Part shown: positions 53,686 through 62,279 of the stretch, in pieces
Position numbering within the stretch: the stretch's first letter is position 1
Layout: each line of letters begins with the position of its first letter
Assembly: GCA_900169975.1 (NCBI GenBank)
Contig: LT827122.1
Coordinates: 124,001 to 188,000 of the forward strand
From: Pseudoflavonifractor sp. Marseille-P3106
Lineage (GTDB): Bacteria; Bacillota; Clostridia; Oscillospirales; Oscillospiraceae
Direction: 5' to 3'
Length of the DNA: 64,000 nucleotides
The notes under the pieces: generated by a model
Told to the model about the DNA's origin: nothing
The model's database searches: none
The model's input: only the letters and a program-made list of their open reading frames with translations
Translations under genes and position numbers: made by a program

Positions 53686-54237
53686 TCATTCACTTTGGGC
53701 TTTTTTCTTTTTTTTGCAGTACCGGTCCTCTTCGCTGAAGATACAGCCGCAGTACTTCTGCATGTAGAGTCCCAGCTCCCGGGCTTCCGCCTGCCCCTCC
53801 CGAAAGCGCGGGGAGAAGTCGTAGGGAGCAAATTTCACCCCGTACTGGGCCGCCAGCTTCTCTCCCGTCTCAAAAATAAGCGGAGTGTTCTGGTAAGGAC
53901 TGACGGTAAGGGTCGTACAGAACGCATCGAATCCGTGCTCTGCGGCATATCGGGCGGTCTCGGCCAGACGGCAGGCATAGCAGTAGCCGCAGCGGCGGTC
54001 AATGTCGCCGCACACCGCCTTCACAAAGGGGCGCAGGCCGTACTCATCCTCCGTCACCAGCTCCAGCCCGATCGATTTGGCGTAGTCGCTCAGGCAGTTG
54101 CGCCGGGCGCGGTATTCGGTAAAGGGGTGGATGTTGGGGTTGTACCAAAAGCCCACCGGCTCAATGCCCTCCTCCCGAAGCTTCTTGACGCAGGCCACCG
54201 AGCAGGGTGCGCAGCAGATGTGGAGCAAAAGTTTCAT
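53686..54237 (-). CDS. queH: Epoxyqueuosine reductase QueH
   Basis: 183 aa (DUF208). The last step of queuosine synthesis in tRNA, reducing epoxyqueuosine with an iron-sulfur cluster. LLLHICCAPCS near the N-terminus and GYCYACRL plus YCGCIFSEEDRY hold the conserved Cys ligands, and WYNPNIHPFTEYRARR is typical. ATG at 54237 has GGGAGGGA; an upstream frame to 54438 is not family-like. The C-terminal run KKKKK ends the protein. Single gene with its own promoter. Confidence 0.93.
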   Translation of the reverse strand: MKLLLHICCAPCSVACVKKLREEGIEPVGFWYNPNIHPFTEYRARRNCLSDYAKSIGLELVTEDEYGLRPFVKAVCGDIDRRCGYCYACRLAETARYAAEHGFDAFCTTLTVSPYQNTPLIFETGEKLAAQYGVKFAPYDFSPRFREGQAEARELGLYMQKYCGCIFSEEDRYCKKKKKAQSE

Positions 54238-54313
54238 AATCAGTCCCTCCCGGACTTGTTTTCCGCGAAAGCGCGCAGAGGCAGAGGCGCCCCGGCTCAT
54301 TTCCGCAGATATC

Positions 54314-54341
54314 ATTATAACAGGCTTTTGAGGCAGAGCAA
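54314..54341 (-). promoter_or_regulatory. Promoter of queH
   Basis: TTGCTC (54341-54336), 16-nt spacer, TATAAT (54319-54314) with extended TG, on the minus strand. Confidence 0.6.
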
Positions 54342-54437
54342 GCCCCCTTCGCATAATTGCGGAGCGCGCGCCGCCCCCGCTTCTCTCCGGCGCCCCGGCG
54401 CGGGGCGGGCAAAAAAGAATATCCGGGGCGGCAGGCA

Positions 54438-54481
54438 AAAAACGGTCCTGAGCGCCGTTTGGAGCGCTCAGGACCGTTTTT
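54438..54481 (-). terminator. Terminator of the serine dehydratase operon
   Basis: Perfect 18-bp inverted repeat (54438-54455, 54464-54481) ending in A5/T5; functional in both directions. Confidence 0.92.
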
Positions 54482-54525
54482 CTCTTGCTTTGATCTCGCG
54501 GAAGTCCTCCGAAAGCCGGACAGCC

Positions 54526-55437
54526 TTACTTGCTCTTCCGGGCGGTCTTGGCGCCTGCGCACCCCATCTCCCCGCCGATCCCGCAGCGGCTGCAGGCGGA
54601 GGGGGCAGTGGCGCAGCCGCCCAGAGCGGTCTCCCGCAGCTCGGCGGGCAGGCGTTTGCCCACGGTGTACATGGTCTCCAGCATCTCATCGAAGGGAATG
54701 AGCTGGCTCACCCCGCTCAGGGAAAGTTCGGCGGCAATGAGGGCGTTGGCCACGCCGGCGGCGTTCCGGTTCTGGCAGGGGTACTCCACCAGCCCGCCCA
54801 CGGGGTCGCACACCAGGCCCAGCATGTTCATCAAAACGGTGGAGGCCGCGTCCAGGCACTGCTCGGGCTCGCCCCCCATGAGCTCCACCGCAGCGGAGGC
54901 CGCCATGGCGGAGGCCACGCCCACCTCGGCCTGACAGCCGCCCACGGCTCCTGCCACAGTGGCGTTGCGCATGGCCAGGTATCCCACGGCTCCGGCGTTG
55001 AACAAAGCGTCCACCAGCCGGTCGTCGGAGATGTGGTAGCACTCCTGCAGGGCCAGCAGCAGCCCGGGCACCACACCCGCTGAACCGGCGGTGGGGGCAG
55101 CCACGATGAGGCCCATGGAGGCGTTGACCTCCAGCACGGCCATGGCATAGGTCATAGCCTTCCCCAGCACGTCCCCGCAGATGCTCTTCCCCTTGGCACT
55201 GTGGACGGAGAGTTTCTTGGCCTCCCCGCCGATGAGCCCGCCCATGGACTTGCCCGGGGTCTTGATGGGCTGGACGGCGGAAGCGCGCATGATCTCCAGC
55301 GCCCGTCCCATGCGGTGATCCACCACATCCACAGTGGTCTCGCCCAGCTCGCACTCCCGGCGGCGCATGGCCGCGGAGATGGAGCAGTGTTCGGTCTTGC
55401 AAACTTCCAGCAGCTCTCTGGCTGATTTGAAATCCAT
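54526..55437 (-). CDS. sdaAA: L-serine dehydratase, iron-sulfur type, alpha subunit
   Basis: 303 aa catalytic subunit that deaminates serine to pyruvate with a 4Fe-4S cluster. Conserved GSAGVVPGLLLALQE, GAVGGCQAEVG (cluster Cys), GLVCDPVGGLVEYPCQNRNA (cluster Cys) are present, and the C-terminal CATAPSACSRCGIGGEMGC adds the Cys-rich tail. It follows sdaAB by 13 nt. The Cys-rich C-terminus is characteristic of Clostridial members. Confidence 0.95.
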   Translation of the reverse strand: MDFKSARELLEVCKTEHCSISAAMRRRECELGETTVDVVDHRMGRALEIMRASAVQPIKTPGKSMGGLIGGEAKKLSVHSAKGKSICGDVLGKAMTYAMAVLEVNASMGLIVAAPTAGSAGVVPGLLLALQECYHISDDRLVDALFNAGAVGYLAMRNATVAGAVGGCQAEVGVASAMAASAAVELMGGEPEQCLDAASTVLMNMLGLVCDPVGGLVEYPCQNRNAAGVANALIAAELSLSGVSQLIPFDEMLETMYTVGKRLPAELRETALGGCATAPSACSRCGIGGEMGCAGAKTARKSK

Positions 55438-55450
55438 GCTCTCTCCCCCC

Positions 55451-56119
55451 TTACGGCTGCACGATCATCACATCGTGAATATTCGGGTTTTCCCAGAGGG
55501 TCTCGGCGATCTCCTCCGGCAGTCGGTCGTCCGACTCCACGATGGTGTAGGCGGTATGCCCCTTGGCCTCCCGAAACAGCCGCATGAAGGCGATGTTCAC
55601 ATTGCGGTCGCTGATCACCTTGGTGATGTGGGCGGCCACGCCGGGCTTGTCCTGGTGGACGACGATGACCGCGCTGTACTCTCCGGTAAAGTCCACCTTG
55701 ACGCCGTTGATGCGCACGATGCGCACCTTGCCGCCGCCCAGAGACTCGCCCCGCACGGTCATGACCCGTCCGGCGGTGTTTTCCATGCGGATATCCACGG
55801 TGTTGGGATGGACCTCCGTCTCGGTCTCATTGGGCGTGAAGCAGTAGCTCAGCCCCCGCTCCCCGGCGATCCGAAAGGAGTCCCGGATCCGGGTATCGTC
55901 GGTGGAAAAGCCCATGATGCCGCCCAGCAGGGCCCGGTCGGTGCCGTGGCCCCGGTAGGTCTTGGCAAAAGAGCCGTACAGGGTGAACTCCACCTGCTTG
56001 AGCGGGGGGGCGATCATCTTCTGCGCCAAATAGGCAATGACCGCCGCGCCCGCCGTATGGGAGCTGGAGGGGCCGATCATGTTGGGCCCCAGCACATCGA
56101 AAACGCTGATAAATGCCAT
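55451..56119 (-). CDS. sdaAB: L-serine dehydratase, iron-sulfur type, beta subunit
   Basis: 222 aa. The N-terminal part (VFDVLGPNMIGPSSSHTAGA) is the conserved substrate-binding sequence with the SSSHT motif; the C-terminus is an ACT domain (AVIVVHQDKPGVAAHITKVI) likely sensing serine. Works with SdaAA. Lies 9 nt after the transporter gene in the same operon. Confidence 0.95.
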   Translation of the reverse strand: MAFISVFDVLGPNMIGPSSSHTAGAAVIAYLAQKMIAPPLKQVEFTLYGSFAKTYRGHGTDRALLGGIMGFSTDDTRIRDSFRIAGERGLSYCFTPNETETEVHPNTVDIRMENTAGRVMTVRGESLGGGKVRIVRINGVKVDFTGEYSAVIVVHQDKPGVAAHITKVISDRNVNIAFMRLFREAKGHTAYTIVESDDRLPEEIAETLWENPNIHDVMIVQP

Positions 56120-56128
56120 AAATGCTCC

Positions 56129-57352
56129 TTACGCCTCCACGGTGTCCTTTTTCACGATAAACTTCCGATAGATGGTGTCCACAATGACGCCGATGGCGTT
56201 GTCGCCGGAGACGTTGCAGGCGGTACCGAAGGAGTCCTGGGTGATGTACAGCGCAACCATCAGGGCACAGATCGGGCCGTTGGGGTCACCGGCCTCACGG
56301 CCGAAGATCATGTAGAGGAAGGGCAGGGCGGTCATGATGGAGCCGCCGGGGGCGCCGGGGGAGGCCACCATGGCAACGCCCAGCGTCATGATGAAGGGCA
56401 CCACGGTCATCAGGCTGATGGGCAGCTGATTCATCAGGCACACGGCGGTGGCGCAGGCGGTGATGGTGATCATGGACCCGGCCATGTGGATGTTGGCGCA
56501 CAGAGGCACCACAAAGTTGCGGATCTGCTCGGAGATGCCGTCGGCCTCGGCGCACTTGAGGTTGACCGGGATGGTGGCGGCGGAGGACTGGGTGCCGATG
56601 GCAGTGGCATATCCGGGGATCTGGTTCTTGATGAGAGTGAAGGGATTCTTCTTGCTGATGGCGCCCGCCACCAGGAACTGGATGAAGATGCAGATGAGGT
56701 GCATGGCGATGACCACCAGGAACACCTTCCAGAGGATGCTGAGAATGGCGAAGGTCTTGCCGGACTTGGTCATGTCGGTAAAGGTGCCGCAGATGTAGAG
56801 AGGCAGCAGGGGGATGATGACGGAGTTGAGGACCTTGTCGATAATGCCGGAGAAATCCTTCATCCCGTCATAGAGAGTGCTGCCGATGGTCTTGCCCCGC
56901 ATCAGGGACAGGCACAGGCCCAGGACAAAGGCCAGCACCACGGCGGACAGGGTATCCAGCAGGGGAGGGATGGAGATGCTCAGGTAGCTGTCCAGGGAGC
57001 TGCCCGCAGTGGCCGCGATCTGGTCCAGGGCCCCCTCGCTCATAAAGTGGGGGAAGAGCGTGGAGGACACCAGATAGGAGGCGGAGCCCGCCAGCAGAGT
57101 GGAGGCGTAGGCGATGGCCACCGTAATGATGAGCAGCTTGCCTGCGCCGCTCTTCAGGTCGGCGATCCCCATGGTGACGTAGGCTACGATCATCAGGGGG
57201 ATGATGAATTTGAGGAACGTGCTGAAGATACCGGACGCAGTCACCACGATCCGGGCGAACCAGATCGGCATGAACTGTCCGACCAGGATACCCAAAATGA
57301 TCGCGATGATGAGTTTGGGCAGCAGGCCAAGTTTGAATGCTTTCTTTTCCAT
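56129..57352 (-). CDS. Dicarboxylate/amino-acid:cation symporter, probably serine uptake
   Basis: 407 aa, DAACS (GltP/SstT) fold with eight membrane helices and two re-entrant loops. Loop signatures are GTQSSAATIPVNLKCAE (serine-rich hairpin 1), MAGSMITITACATAVCLMNQ (NMDGT-like segment) and SPGAPGGSIMTALPFL (hairpin 2). Sodium coupling is likely. First gene of the operon with sdaAB and sdaAA, so serine or threonine is the expected substrate. ATG at 57352 has GGAGGGAG. Confidence 0.9.
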   Translation of the reverse strand: MEKKAFKLGLLPKLIIAIILGILVGQFMPIWFARIVVTASGIFSTFLKFIIPLMIVAYVTMGIADLKSGAGKLLIITVAIAYASTLLAGSASYLVSSTLFPHFMSEGALDQIAATAGSSLDSYLSISIPPLLDTLSAVVLAFVLGLCLSLMRGKTIGSTLYDGMKDFSGIIDKVLNSVIIPLLPLYICGTFTDMTKSGKTFAILSILWKVFLVVIAMHLICIFIQFLVAGAISKKNPFTLIKNQIPGYATAIGTQSSAATIPVNLKCAEADGISEQIRNFVVPLCANIHMAGSMITITACATAVCLMNQLPISLMTVVPFIMTLGVAMVASPGAPGGSIMTALPFLYMIFGREAGDPNGPICALMVALYITQDSFGTACNVSGDNAIGVIVDTIYRKFIVKKDTVEA

Positions 57353-57410
57353 GTTACTCCCTCCGTTAATTCCATAATTCCCAATTTTCTCTTGACTTCT
57401 CTGTTTTTTT

Positions 57411-57439
57411 AGTATAACCTGTCCACACCGTTGAATCAA
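57411..57439 (-). promoter_or_regulatory. Promoter of the transporter-sdaAB-sdaAA operon
   Basis: TTGATT (57439-57434), 17-nt spacer, TATACT (57416-57411) on the minus strand. Confidence 0.65.
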
Positions 57440-57454
57440 ATTCATAAATTGAAT
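57440..57454. promoter_or_regulatory. LysR-type box next to the sda promoter
   Basis: ATTCA-TAAAT-TGAAT, an inverted repeat containing the T-N11-A form of LysR sites, touching the -35 of the sda operon and lying about 60 nt before the divergent lysR gene. Confidence 0.55.
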
Positions 57455-57516
57455 GGAATCATTTTAAAAATTTTATATCATCTTTCCCTAATATTCCAGA
57501 AAAGGAGGCCCGGTCC

Positions 57517-58413
57517 ATGGAGATCCGGCAGCTCAACACATTCATTCGGGTGGCACAGTTCCAAAGCTTCTCCAAGGCGGCGGAGAGTCTGGGCTATTCC
57601 CAGTCGGCCGTCACGGTACAGATCCGGCTGCTGGAGGAGGAGCTGAACACCCGGCTGTTTGACCGCATGGGCAAGCGGGTGGCCCTCACCGGGCAGGGCC
57701 GGCGGTTCCTCTCGGGGGCCTATGACGTGCTCTACGAGGCCAATCGGGCCAGACTCTCGGTGGCGGACGAGGAGGAACTCCACGGCCAACTCCACATCGG
57801 AGCCATCGACTCTCTGTGTTTTTCCTCTCTGCCCCCCGTCCTCCACCGCTTTCAGGTCGACCACCCCCGGGTGGGCATCCGCATCACCACCGGCTCCCCC
57901 GGGGAACTCATCGAAAAGATGGAGCGGGGGGAACTGGACCTCATCTACATCCTGGACGAGCCCCGGTACAACAACAACTGGTACAAGCTCATGGAGAAGA
58001 AGGAGGAGGTGGTCTTTGTGGCCTCGGCCGACTTCCGGCAGGAATTGGGGGGCGCGCGCAACCTCCGGGTGGAGGACCTGCTGGACAAGCCCTTTTTCCT
58101 CACTGAGCGGGAGGCCAACTACCACCGGGTGCTGGACCGCTACCTGGCCACTCGGGACAAGGTCCTCACCCCCTTTCTGGAGATCAGCGACGTCTCCTTC
58201 ATCATTAAGATGCTGGAGACCACCCGGGGGCTGTCCTTTCTGCCCTGGTTTGCCGTGGAGGAGAGCGTGCGTCAGGGCAAGCTGTCGGTGCTGGACGTCA
58301 CCGACCTGCACGTGTCCATGTACCGGCAGATCTTTTACCACAAGGCCAAGTGGAAAACCCGGGAAATGGATGAGTTTGTCCGCCTGACGGCCGGGGAGTG
58401 CAACGCCGTTTGA
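57517..58413 (+). CDS. LysR family transcriptional regulator
   Basis: 298 aa. N-terminal helix-turn-helix (MEIRQLNTFIRVAQFQSFSK and YSQSAVTVQIRLLEEELNTR) followed by the periplasmic-binding-like effector domain (LHIGAIDSLCFSSLPPVLHR). Divergent from the serine transporter/dehydratase operon, so it probably activates it and itself in response to serine or pyruvate. AAAGGAGG lies before the ATG. Normal length. Confidence 0.93.
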   Translation: MEIRQLNTFIRVAQFQSFSKAAESLGYSQSAVTVQIRLLEEELNTRLFDRMGKRVALTGQGRRFLSGAYDVLYEANRARLSVADEEELHGQLHIGAIDSLCFSSLPPVLHRFQVDHPRVGIRITTGSPGELIEKMERGELDLIYILDEPRYNNNWYKLMEKKEEVVFVASADFRQELGGARNLRVEDLLDKPFFLTEREANYHRVLDRYLATRDKVLTPFLEISDVSFIIKMLETTRGLSFLPWFAVEESVRQGKLSVLDVTDLHVSMYRQIFYHKAKWKTREMDEFVRLTAGECNAV

Positions 58414-58456
58414 CCTTGCCCCAAAAATTTTTTGATTTTTATGGAAAGTATTGCAT

Positions 58457-58485
58457 TTGAAAAATAGTTACAAAACAGTTACAAT
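58457..58485 (+). promoter_or_regulatory. Strong promoter upstream of the cysteine-rich micro-ORF
   Basis: TTGAAA (58457-58462), 17-nt spacer, TACAAT (58480-58485). Predicted start of transcription near 58492. Confidence 0.7.
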
Positions 58486-58536
58486 CTATTTTGTCCTCGA
58501 GAGACAAATGATTAAGATGGGAGGTCGGTGAGTCAG

Positions 58537-58602
58537 ATGTACAGTTTTGATTGCAGCTCTTTCTGGCAGATCCTGTGCCAGCTGTGCGGGTTCGGCTGCT
58601 GA
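58537..58602 (+). CDS. 21-codon cysteine-rich micro-ORF, unknown function
   Basis: Encodes 21 residues beginning MYSFDCSSFW and ending QLCGFGC, with four cysteines and a short hydrophobic stretch. GGGAGG at 58519-58524 is a ribosome site; it sits 12 nt before the ATG and 3 nt before an in-frame GTG at 58528 that would add Val-Ser-Gln, so the exact start is open. A consensus promoter precedes it and an intrinsic terminator follows 20 nt after the stop, so it forms a complete small transcription unit. The layout recalls single units of the high-cysteine repeat proteins of Clostridia (Ser-hydrophobic-Cys-Cys-Gly), which are probably spore- or wall-related; this likeness is from memory and weak. 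Confidence 0.5.
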   Translation: MYSFDCSSFWQILCQLCGFGC

Positions 58603-58622
58603 GCGGTTCCCGCGGTCACCCC

Positions 58623-58662
58623 GGGGCGGCCCGCCCGACGGGCGGAGCCGCCCCCATTTTTT
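58623..58662 (+). terminator. Intrinsic terminator between micro-ORF and CAP gene
   Basis: GC stem GGGGCGG...CCGCCCC with an inner GCCC/GGGC pairing, followed by T6 (58657-58662). The CAP gene starts only 17 nt later, so read-through is needed for cotranscription. Confidence 0.75.
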
Positions 58663-58678
58663 GATTTGGAGGTACAGC

Positions 58679-59284
58679 GTGAAAAAACTGATCGGTGCAT
58701 GCATCGCACTTTTCCTGGTTGCCGCCGCCGGGCTTTCGGCCTCGGCGGCCGACCTGTCCCACACCGTAGCGGCAGGTGACACCATGTGGAAGCTGGCCGT
58801 CAAGTATCAGGTGGGCACCAGCGAGATCATCCACGCCAACACGCAGATCAAGGATCCGAACCTGATCTATCCGGGGCAGGTCCTCACGATCCCCCAGCCC
58901 GACGCCGCGGTTTCCTCTTATGAGGCCGAGGTCATCCGTCTGGTCAACGAGATCCGCGTCCAGAACGGCCTGAGCGCGCTCAAGGCAAACTGGGAGCTCT
59001 CCCGGGTGGCCCGCTACAAGTCTCAGGACATGGCAGACAATCGCTATTTTTCCCACACCAGTCCCACCTACGGCACGCCCTTTGAAATGATCCGCGCTTT
59101 TGGGCTCTCCTACCGAACCGCCGGAGAGAACATCGCCTACGGCCAGGCTACCCCCCAGGCCGTGGTCACGGCCTGGATGAACTCCAGCGGGCACCGGGCC
59201 AATATTCTGAGCAGTTCGTACACACAGATCGGCGTGGGATATGCGGCAAAGGGCCGCTATTGGACCCAGATGTTCCTTGGATAG
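58679..59284 (+). CDS. Secreted LysM-CAP domain protein
   Basis: 201 aa. Signal peptide 1-22 (VKKLIGACIALFLVAAAGLS), a LysM domain (about 27-72: HTVAAGDTMWKLAVKYQVGT) that binds peptidoglycan, and a CAP/SCP domain (about 80-201) with VIRLVNEIRVQNGLSALKAN, YFSHTSP, GENIAYG and the HRANILS motif. This is the YkwD/SafA-like architecture seen on walls and spore coats of Firmicutes; the molecular role of bacterial CAP domains is not settled. GTG at 58679 has TTGGAGG; the upstream frame is not protein-like. The micro-ORF and terminator lie directly upstream. Confidence 0.9.
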   Translation: MKKLIGACIALFLVAAAGLSASAADLSHTVAAGDTMWKLAVKYQVGTSEIIHANTQIKDPNLIYPGQVLTIPQPDAAVSSYEAEVIRLVNEIRVQNGLSALKANWELSRVARYKSQDMADNRYFSHTSPTYGTPFEMIRAFGLSYRTAGENIAYGQATPQAVVTAWMNSSGHRANILSSSYTQIGVGYAAKGRYWTQMFLG

Positions 59285-59322
59285 CCTCTCCCCCGCACGG
59301 TATGAGTCCATTCTTCTCCCCA

Positions 59323-59366
59323 GCCGCCCCCGGCGACGCAGACATGCCGCCGGGGGCGGCTTGTTT
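59323..59366 (+). terminator. Terminator after the CAP gene
   Basis: 13-bp GC stem GCCGCCCCCGGCG/CGCCGGGGGCGGC (59323-59335, 59348-59360), then TTGTTT. Confidence 0.75.
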
Positions 59367-59400
59367 CCTCGTCATTTTAATAGCATTTGGGGAAAAAATA

Positions 59401-59409
59401 TGGTACAAT
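59401..59409 (+). promoter_or_regulatory. Extended -10 promoter element of yifB
   Basis: TGGTACAAT, an extended -10 box, 30 nt before the ATG. No convincing -35. Confidence 0.45.
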
Positions 59410-59438
59410 ATCCCCAAAACGAAAGGGGGGAATGCTCC

Positions 59439-60956
59439 ATGATGACCCAGGTCCGCTCTCTGGGCCTCCATGGCGTGGAGGGCTACGAGGTCACCGCCGA
59501 GTGCGATCTGTCCCGGGGCCTGCCCAACTTTGAAATTGTGGGCCTGCCTGACACGGCGGTCAAGGAGGCCCGGGAGCGGGTGCGCGCGGCGGTGAAAAAC
59601 TGCGGCTTCCCCTTTCCCGTCTCCCGGATCACGGTGAATCTGGCCCCTGCCGACCGCAAAAAGGGCGGCACCATTTACGACCTCCCCATTTTGGTGGGCA
59701 TCCTCTCCGCGGGAGAGCAGCTCCCGCCCCCCGATCCAAAGGCCGCCTTTCTGGGGGAGCTCTCCCTCTCCGGCGCGCTGCGCAGCGTCTCCGGGATGCT
59801 CCCCATGGCCCTGGCCGCCCGGCGGGCGGGGATCGAGACTCTCTACGTCCCCGCCGACGCCGCCCCGGAGGCCACTCTGGCCAAGGGGCTCACGGTCTAC
59901 CCGGTGGCCCATGTGAGTGAGCTGGTGGCCCACCTGAAGGGGGAGGCCCCCCTCTCTCCGGCGGCGGCCTGGACGCCGGACGGGGAATCGGGCGAGCTTC
60001 CGGACTTTGCCGAAGTGAAGGGCCAGGAGCAGGCCAAACGGGCGCTGGAGATCGCGGCCGCCGGCGGACACAACGTGCTCATGATCGGCCCGCCGGGCTC
60101 CGGCAAATCCATGCTGGCAAGGCGTCTTCCCTCCATTCTCCCGGAGCTTTCGGAGCGGGAGGCGCTGGAGGCCACCGCGGTCCACTCGGTGCTGGGCCTC
60201 ACCTCCCGGGAACACCCCCTGCTCACCCGGCGGCCCTTTCGTGCGCCTCACCACACCATTTCGGCCGCGGGGATGGCGGGGGGCGGCGTCCCCCTCATCC
60301 GCCCCGGGGAGATCTCTCTGGCCCACCGGGGCGTCCTCTTTCTGGACGAGCTGCCCGAGTTCCACAAGGACGTGCTGGAGGTGCTCCGCCAGCCCATGGA
60401 AGAGGGGACGGTGCAGATCACTCGGGCGTCCGGAAGCGAGGTCTTTCCCGCCCGATTCATGTTGGTGTGCGCCATGAACCCCTGCAAATGCGGCTGGTAC
60501 GGCCATGGCCAGCGGTGCAAATGCGCCCCCAGGGACGTGGAAAAGTATCAGTCCCAGATCTCCGGCCCACTGCTGGACCGGGTGGATCTGACCGTGGAGG
60601 TGGACGCCCCCGATTTCGACACCCTCTCGGAGCGCCCCTCGGGTGAATCCTCCGCCGTCATCAAGGCCCGGGTGGACGCGGCCCGGGCCGTCCAGGCCCG
60701 CCGGTTCGGCCCCGGCGGCGTGCCCTGCAACGCCCAGATGGGCAGGGGGGAGCTGGAGGAATTCTGTCCGCTGGACGAGGCCTGTCAGGGCCTTCTCAAA
60801 AGCGCCTTCCAGCGCATGGGCCTCACCGCCCGAAGCTATGACCGCGTCCTCCGGGTGGCCCGCACCATCGCCGATCTGGACGGCGGCGGAGACATCCGGG
60901 CGTCCCATCTGGCCGAGGCGCTGCAATACCGCTCCAGCGGTTGGCTGACCCGATAA
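59439..60956 (+). CDS. YifB/ComM family Mg-chelatase-like AAA ATPase
   Basis: 505 aa. An N-terminal Lon-like S5/ChlI domain (VRSLGLHGVEGYEVTAECDL, GLPDTAVKEARERVRAAV), then an AAA+ module with Walker A GPPGSGKSMLA, Walker B VLFLDELPEF, a zinc-binding-like cluster (CAMNPCKCGWYGHGQRCKC) and the C-terminal Mg_chelatase_C helices. ComM is a hexameric helicase that promotes branch migration during natural transformation in Gram-negatives; the role in Clostridia is not known. Start ATG at 59439 with AAAGGGGGG; the frame before it is non-coding. Confidence 0.93.
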   Translation: MMTQVRSLGLHGVEGYEVTAECDLSRGLPNFEIVGLPDTAVKEARERVRAAVKNCGFPFPVSRITVNLAPADRKKGGTIYDLPILVGILSAGEQLPPPDPKAAFLGELSLSGALRSVSGMLPMALAARRAGIETLYVPADAAPEATLAKGLTVYPVAHVSELVAHLKGEAPLSPAAAWTPDGESGELPDFAEVKGQEQAKRALEIAAAGGHNVLMIGPPGSGKSMLARRLPSILPELSEREALEATAVHSVLGLTSREHPLLTRRPFRAPHHTISAAGMAGGGVPLIRPGEISLAHRGVLFLDELPEFHKDVLEVLRQPMEEGTVQITRASGSEVFPARFMLVCAMNPCKCGWYGHGQRCKCAPRDVEKYQSQISGPLLDRVDLTVEVDAPDFDTLSERPSGESSAVIKARVDAARAVQARRFGPGGVPCNAQMGRGELEEFCPLDEACQGLLKSAFQRMGLTARSYDRVLRVARTIADLDGGGDIRASHLAEALQYRSSGWLTR

Positions 60957-61019
60957 ATTTTTTCCTGTCCCATATTTTCAACGCGATCCGTCCATATTAA
61001 AAAAAGCGAGGTTTTTCCA

Positions 61020-62195
61020 TTGAATGAGATCATCCTTTTAAAACTGGGCGAGCTGGTCCTGAAGGGCTTGAACCGCCGGAGCTTTGAAGAAAAGCTCATG
61101 TCCAACGCCAGGCGGCGGCTGCGCGCCCTGGGCTCCTTTCAGGTCACCACCAAGCAGTCCATCACCTACGTGGAGCCCCTGAACGACGACTGCGACATGG
61201 ACGGGGCCTTCGAGGCCATGAAAAAGGTCTTTGGCGCCGCGGGGGTGTGCCGCTGCCGCGCCTGTGAGAAGGACAAGGACGTGATGCTGGCCGCCGTGAA
61301 GGACTTCCTGGCCCCCCAGCTGGCCGCCGCACGCACCTTTAAGGTAGAGAGCAAGCGCTCCGACAAGGCCTTTCCCCTCAACTCCATCCAGCTCTCCCAG
61401 TACATCGGGGGAGAACTGGACGACGCCTATCCCCACCTCACCGCCGACATGCACCACCCCGACCTCACCGTCTATGTGGAGGTCCGGGACGACGCGGCCT
61501 TCATCCACGGCAACACCGAGCCGGGCGCGGGCGGCCTGCCCGTGGGCATGGGCGGCCATGCCGTGAGCCTGCTCTCCGGCGGGATCGACTCCCCCGTGGC
61601 CTCCTGGATGATGGCCAAACGGGGCCTGTGTCTGGATATGGTCCACTTCTTCTCCTATCCCTACACCTCCGAGGAGGCCAAGCAGAAGGTGCTGGACCTG
61701 GCCAGGCTCCTGACCCCCTGGACGGGACGGCTGGTGGTCCATGTGGTCCCCTTCACGGCCATTCAGGAGGAGCTGCGCCGCTCCTGCCCCGAGGAGCTGT
61801 TCACCATCCTCATGCGCCGGTTCATGATGCGCATCTCCGCCGAAGTGGCCCGCCGCGTTGGGGCGGGGGCCATCGTCACCGGCGAGAGCCTGGGCCAGGT
61901 GGCCAGCCAGACCATGGAGGCCATGCAGTGCACCGGCGCGGTGACCTCCCTGCCCATTTTCCGCCCCGTGGTGGGCATGGATAAGGAGGAAATCGTCCGC
62001 ATCTCCCGGAAGATCGGCACCTTTGAGACCTCCATCCTGCCCTATGAGGACTGCTGCACGGTCTTTACCCCCAAGCACCCCAAGCTCAGGCCCACCATGG
62101 AAGAGTGCGCCGCCGCCGAGGAAAAGCTGGATGTGGAAGCCATGGTGAAGGACGCCGTGGACAACATCGAGCGCATTCGCATCGGGGCAGAGTAA
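61020..62195 (+). CDS. thiI: tRNA 4-thiouridine synthase ThiI
   Basis: 391 aa. Ferredoxin-like and THUMP domains (about 1-165) bind tRNA; the PP-loop ATPase domain has SLLSGGIDSPVASWMM, adenylating U8 before sulfur transfer. There is no C-terminal rhodanese domain, as in the Bacillus type, so a cysteine desulfurase must deliver sulfur; none is adjacent. The start is TTG at 61020 with GAGG eight nt upstream (the ATG at 61024 is out of frame). A 63-nt gap follows yifB. Confidence 0.95.
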   Translation: MNEIILLKLGELVLKGLNRRSFEEKLMSNARRRLRALGSFQVTTKQSITYVEPLNDDCDMDGAFEAMKKVFGAAGVCRCRACEKDKDVMLAAVKDFLAPQLAAARTFKVESKRSDKAFPLNSIQLSQYIGGELDDAYPHLTADMHHPDLTVYVEVRDDAAFIHGNTEPGAGGLPVGMGGHAVSLLSGGIDSPVASWMMAKRGLCLDMVHFFSYPYTSEEAKQKVLDLARLLTPWTGRLVVHVVPFTAIQEELRRSCPEELFTILMRRFMMRISAEVARRVGAGAIVTGESLGQVASQTMEAMQCTGAVTSLPIFRPVVGMDKEEIVRISRKIGTFETSILPYEDCCTVFTPKHPKLRPTMEECAAAEEKLDVEAMVKDAVDNIERIRIGAE

Positions 62196-62279
62196 TTTTT
62201 CATCCACAGCCTGTGGATCTTTTTCGGAGATTCTCTTTCTTTTTTCGACCACACTTTACAAAAAAAGGAAGTCCTGCTT

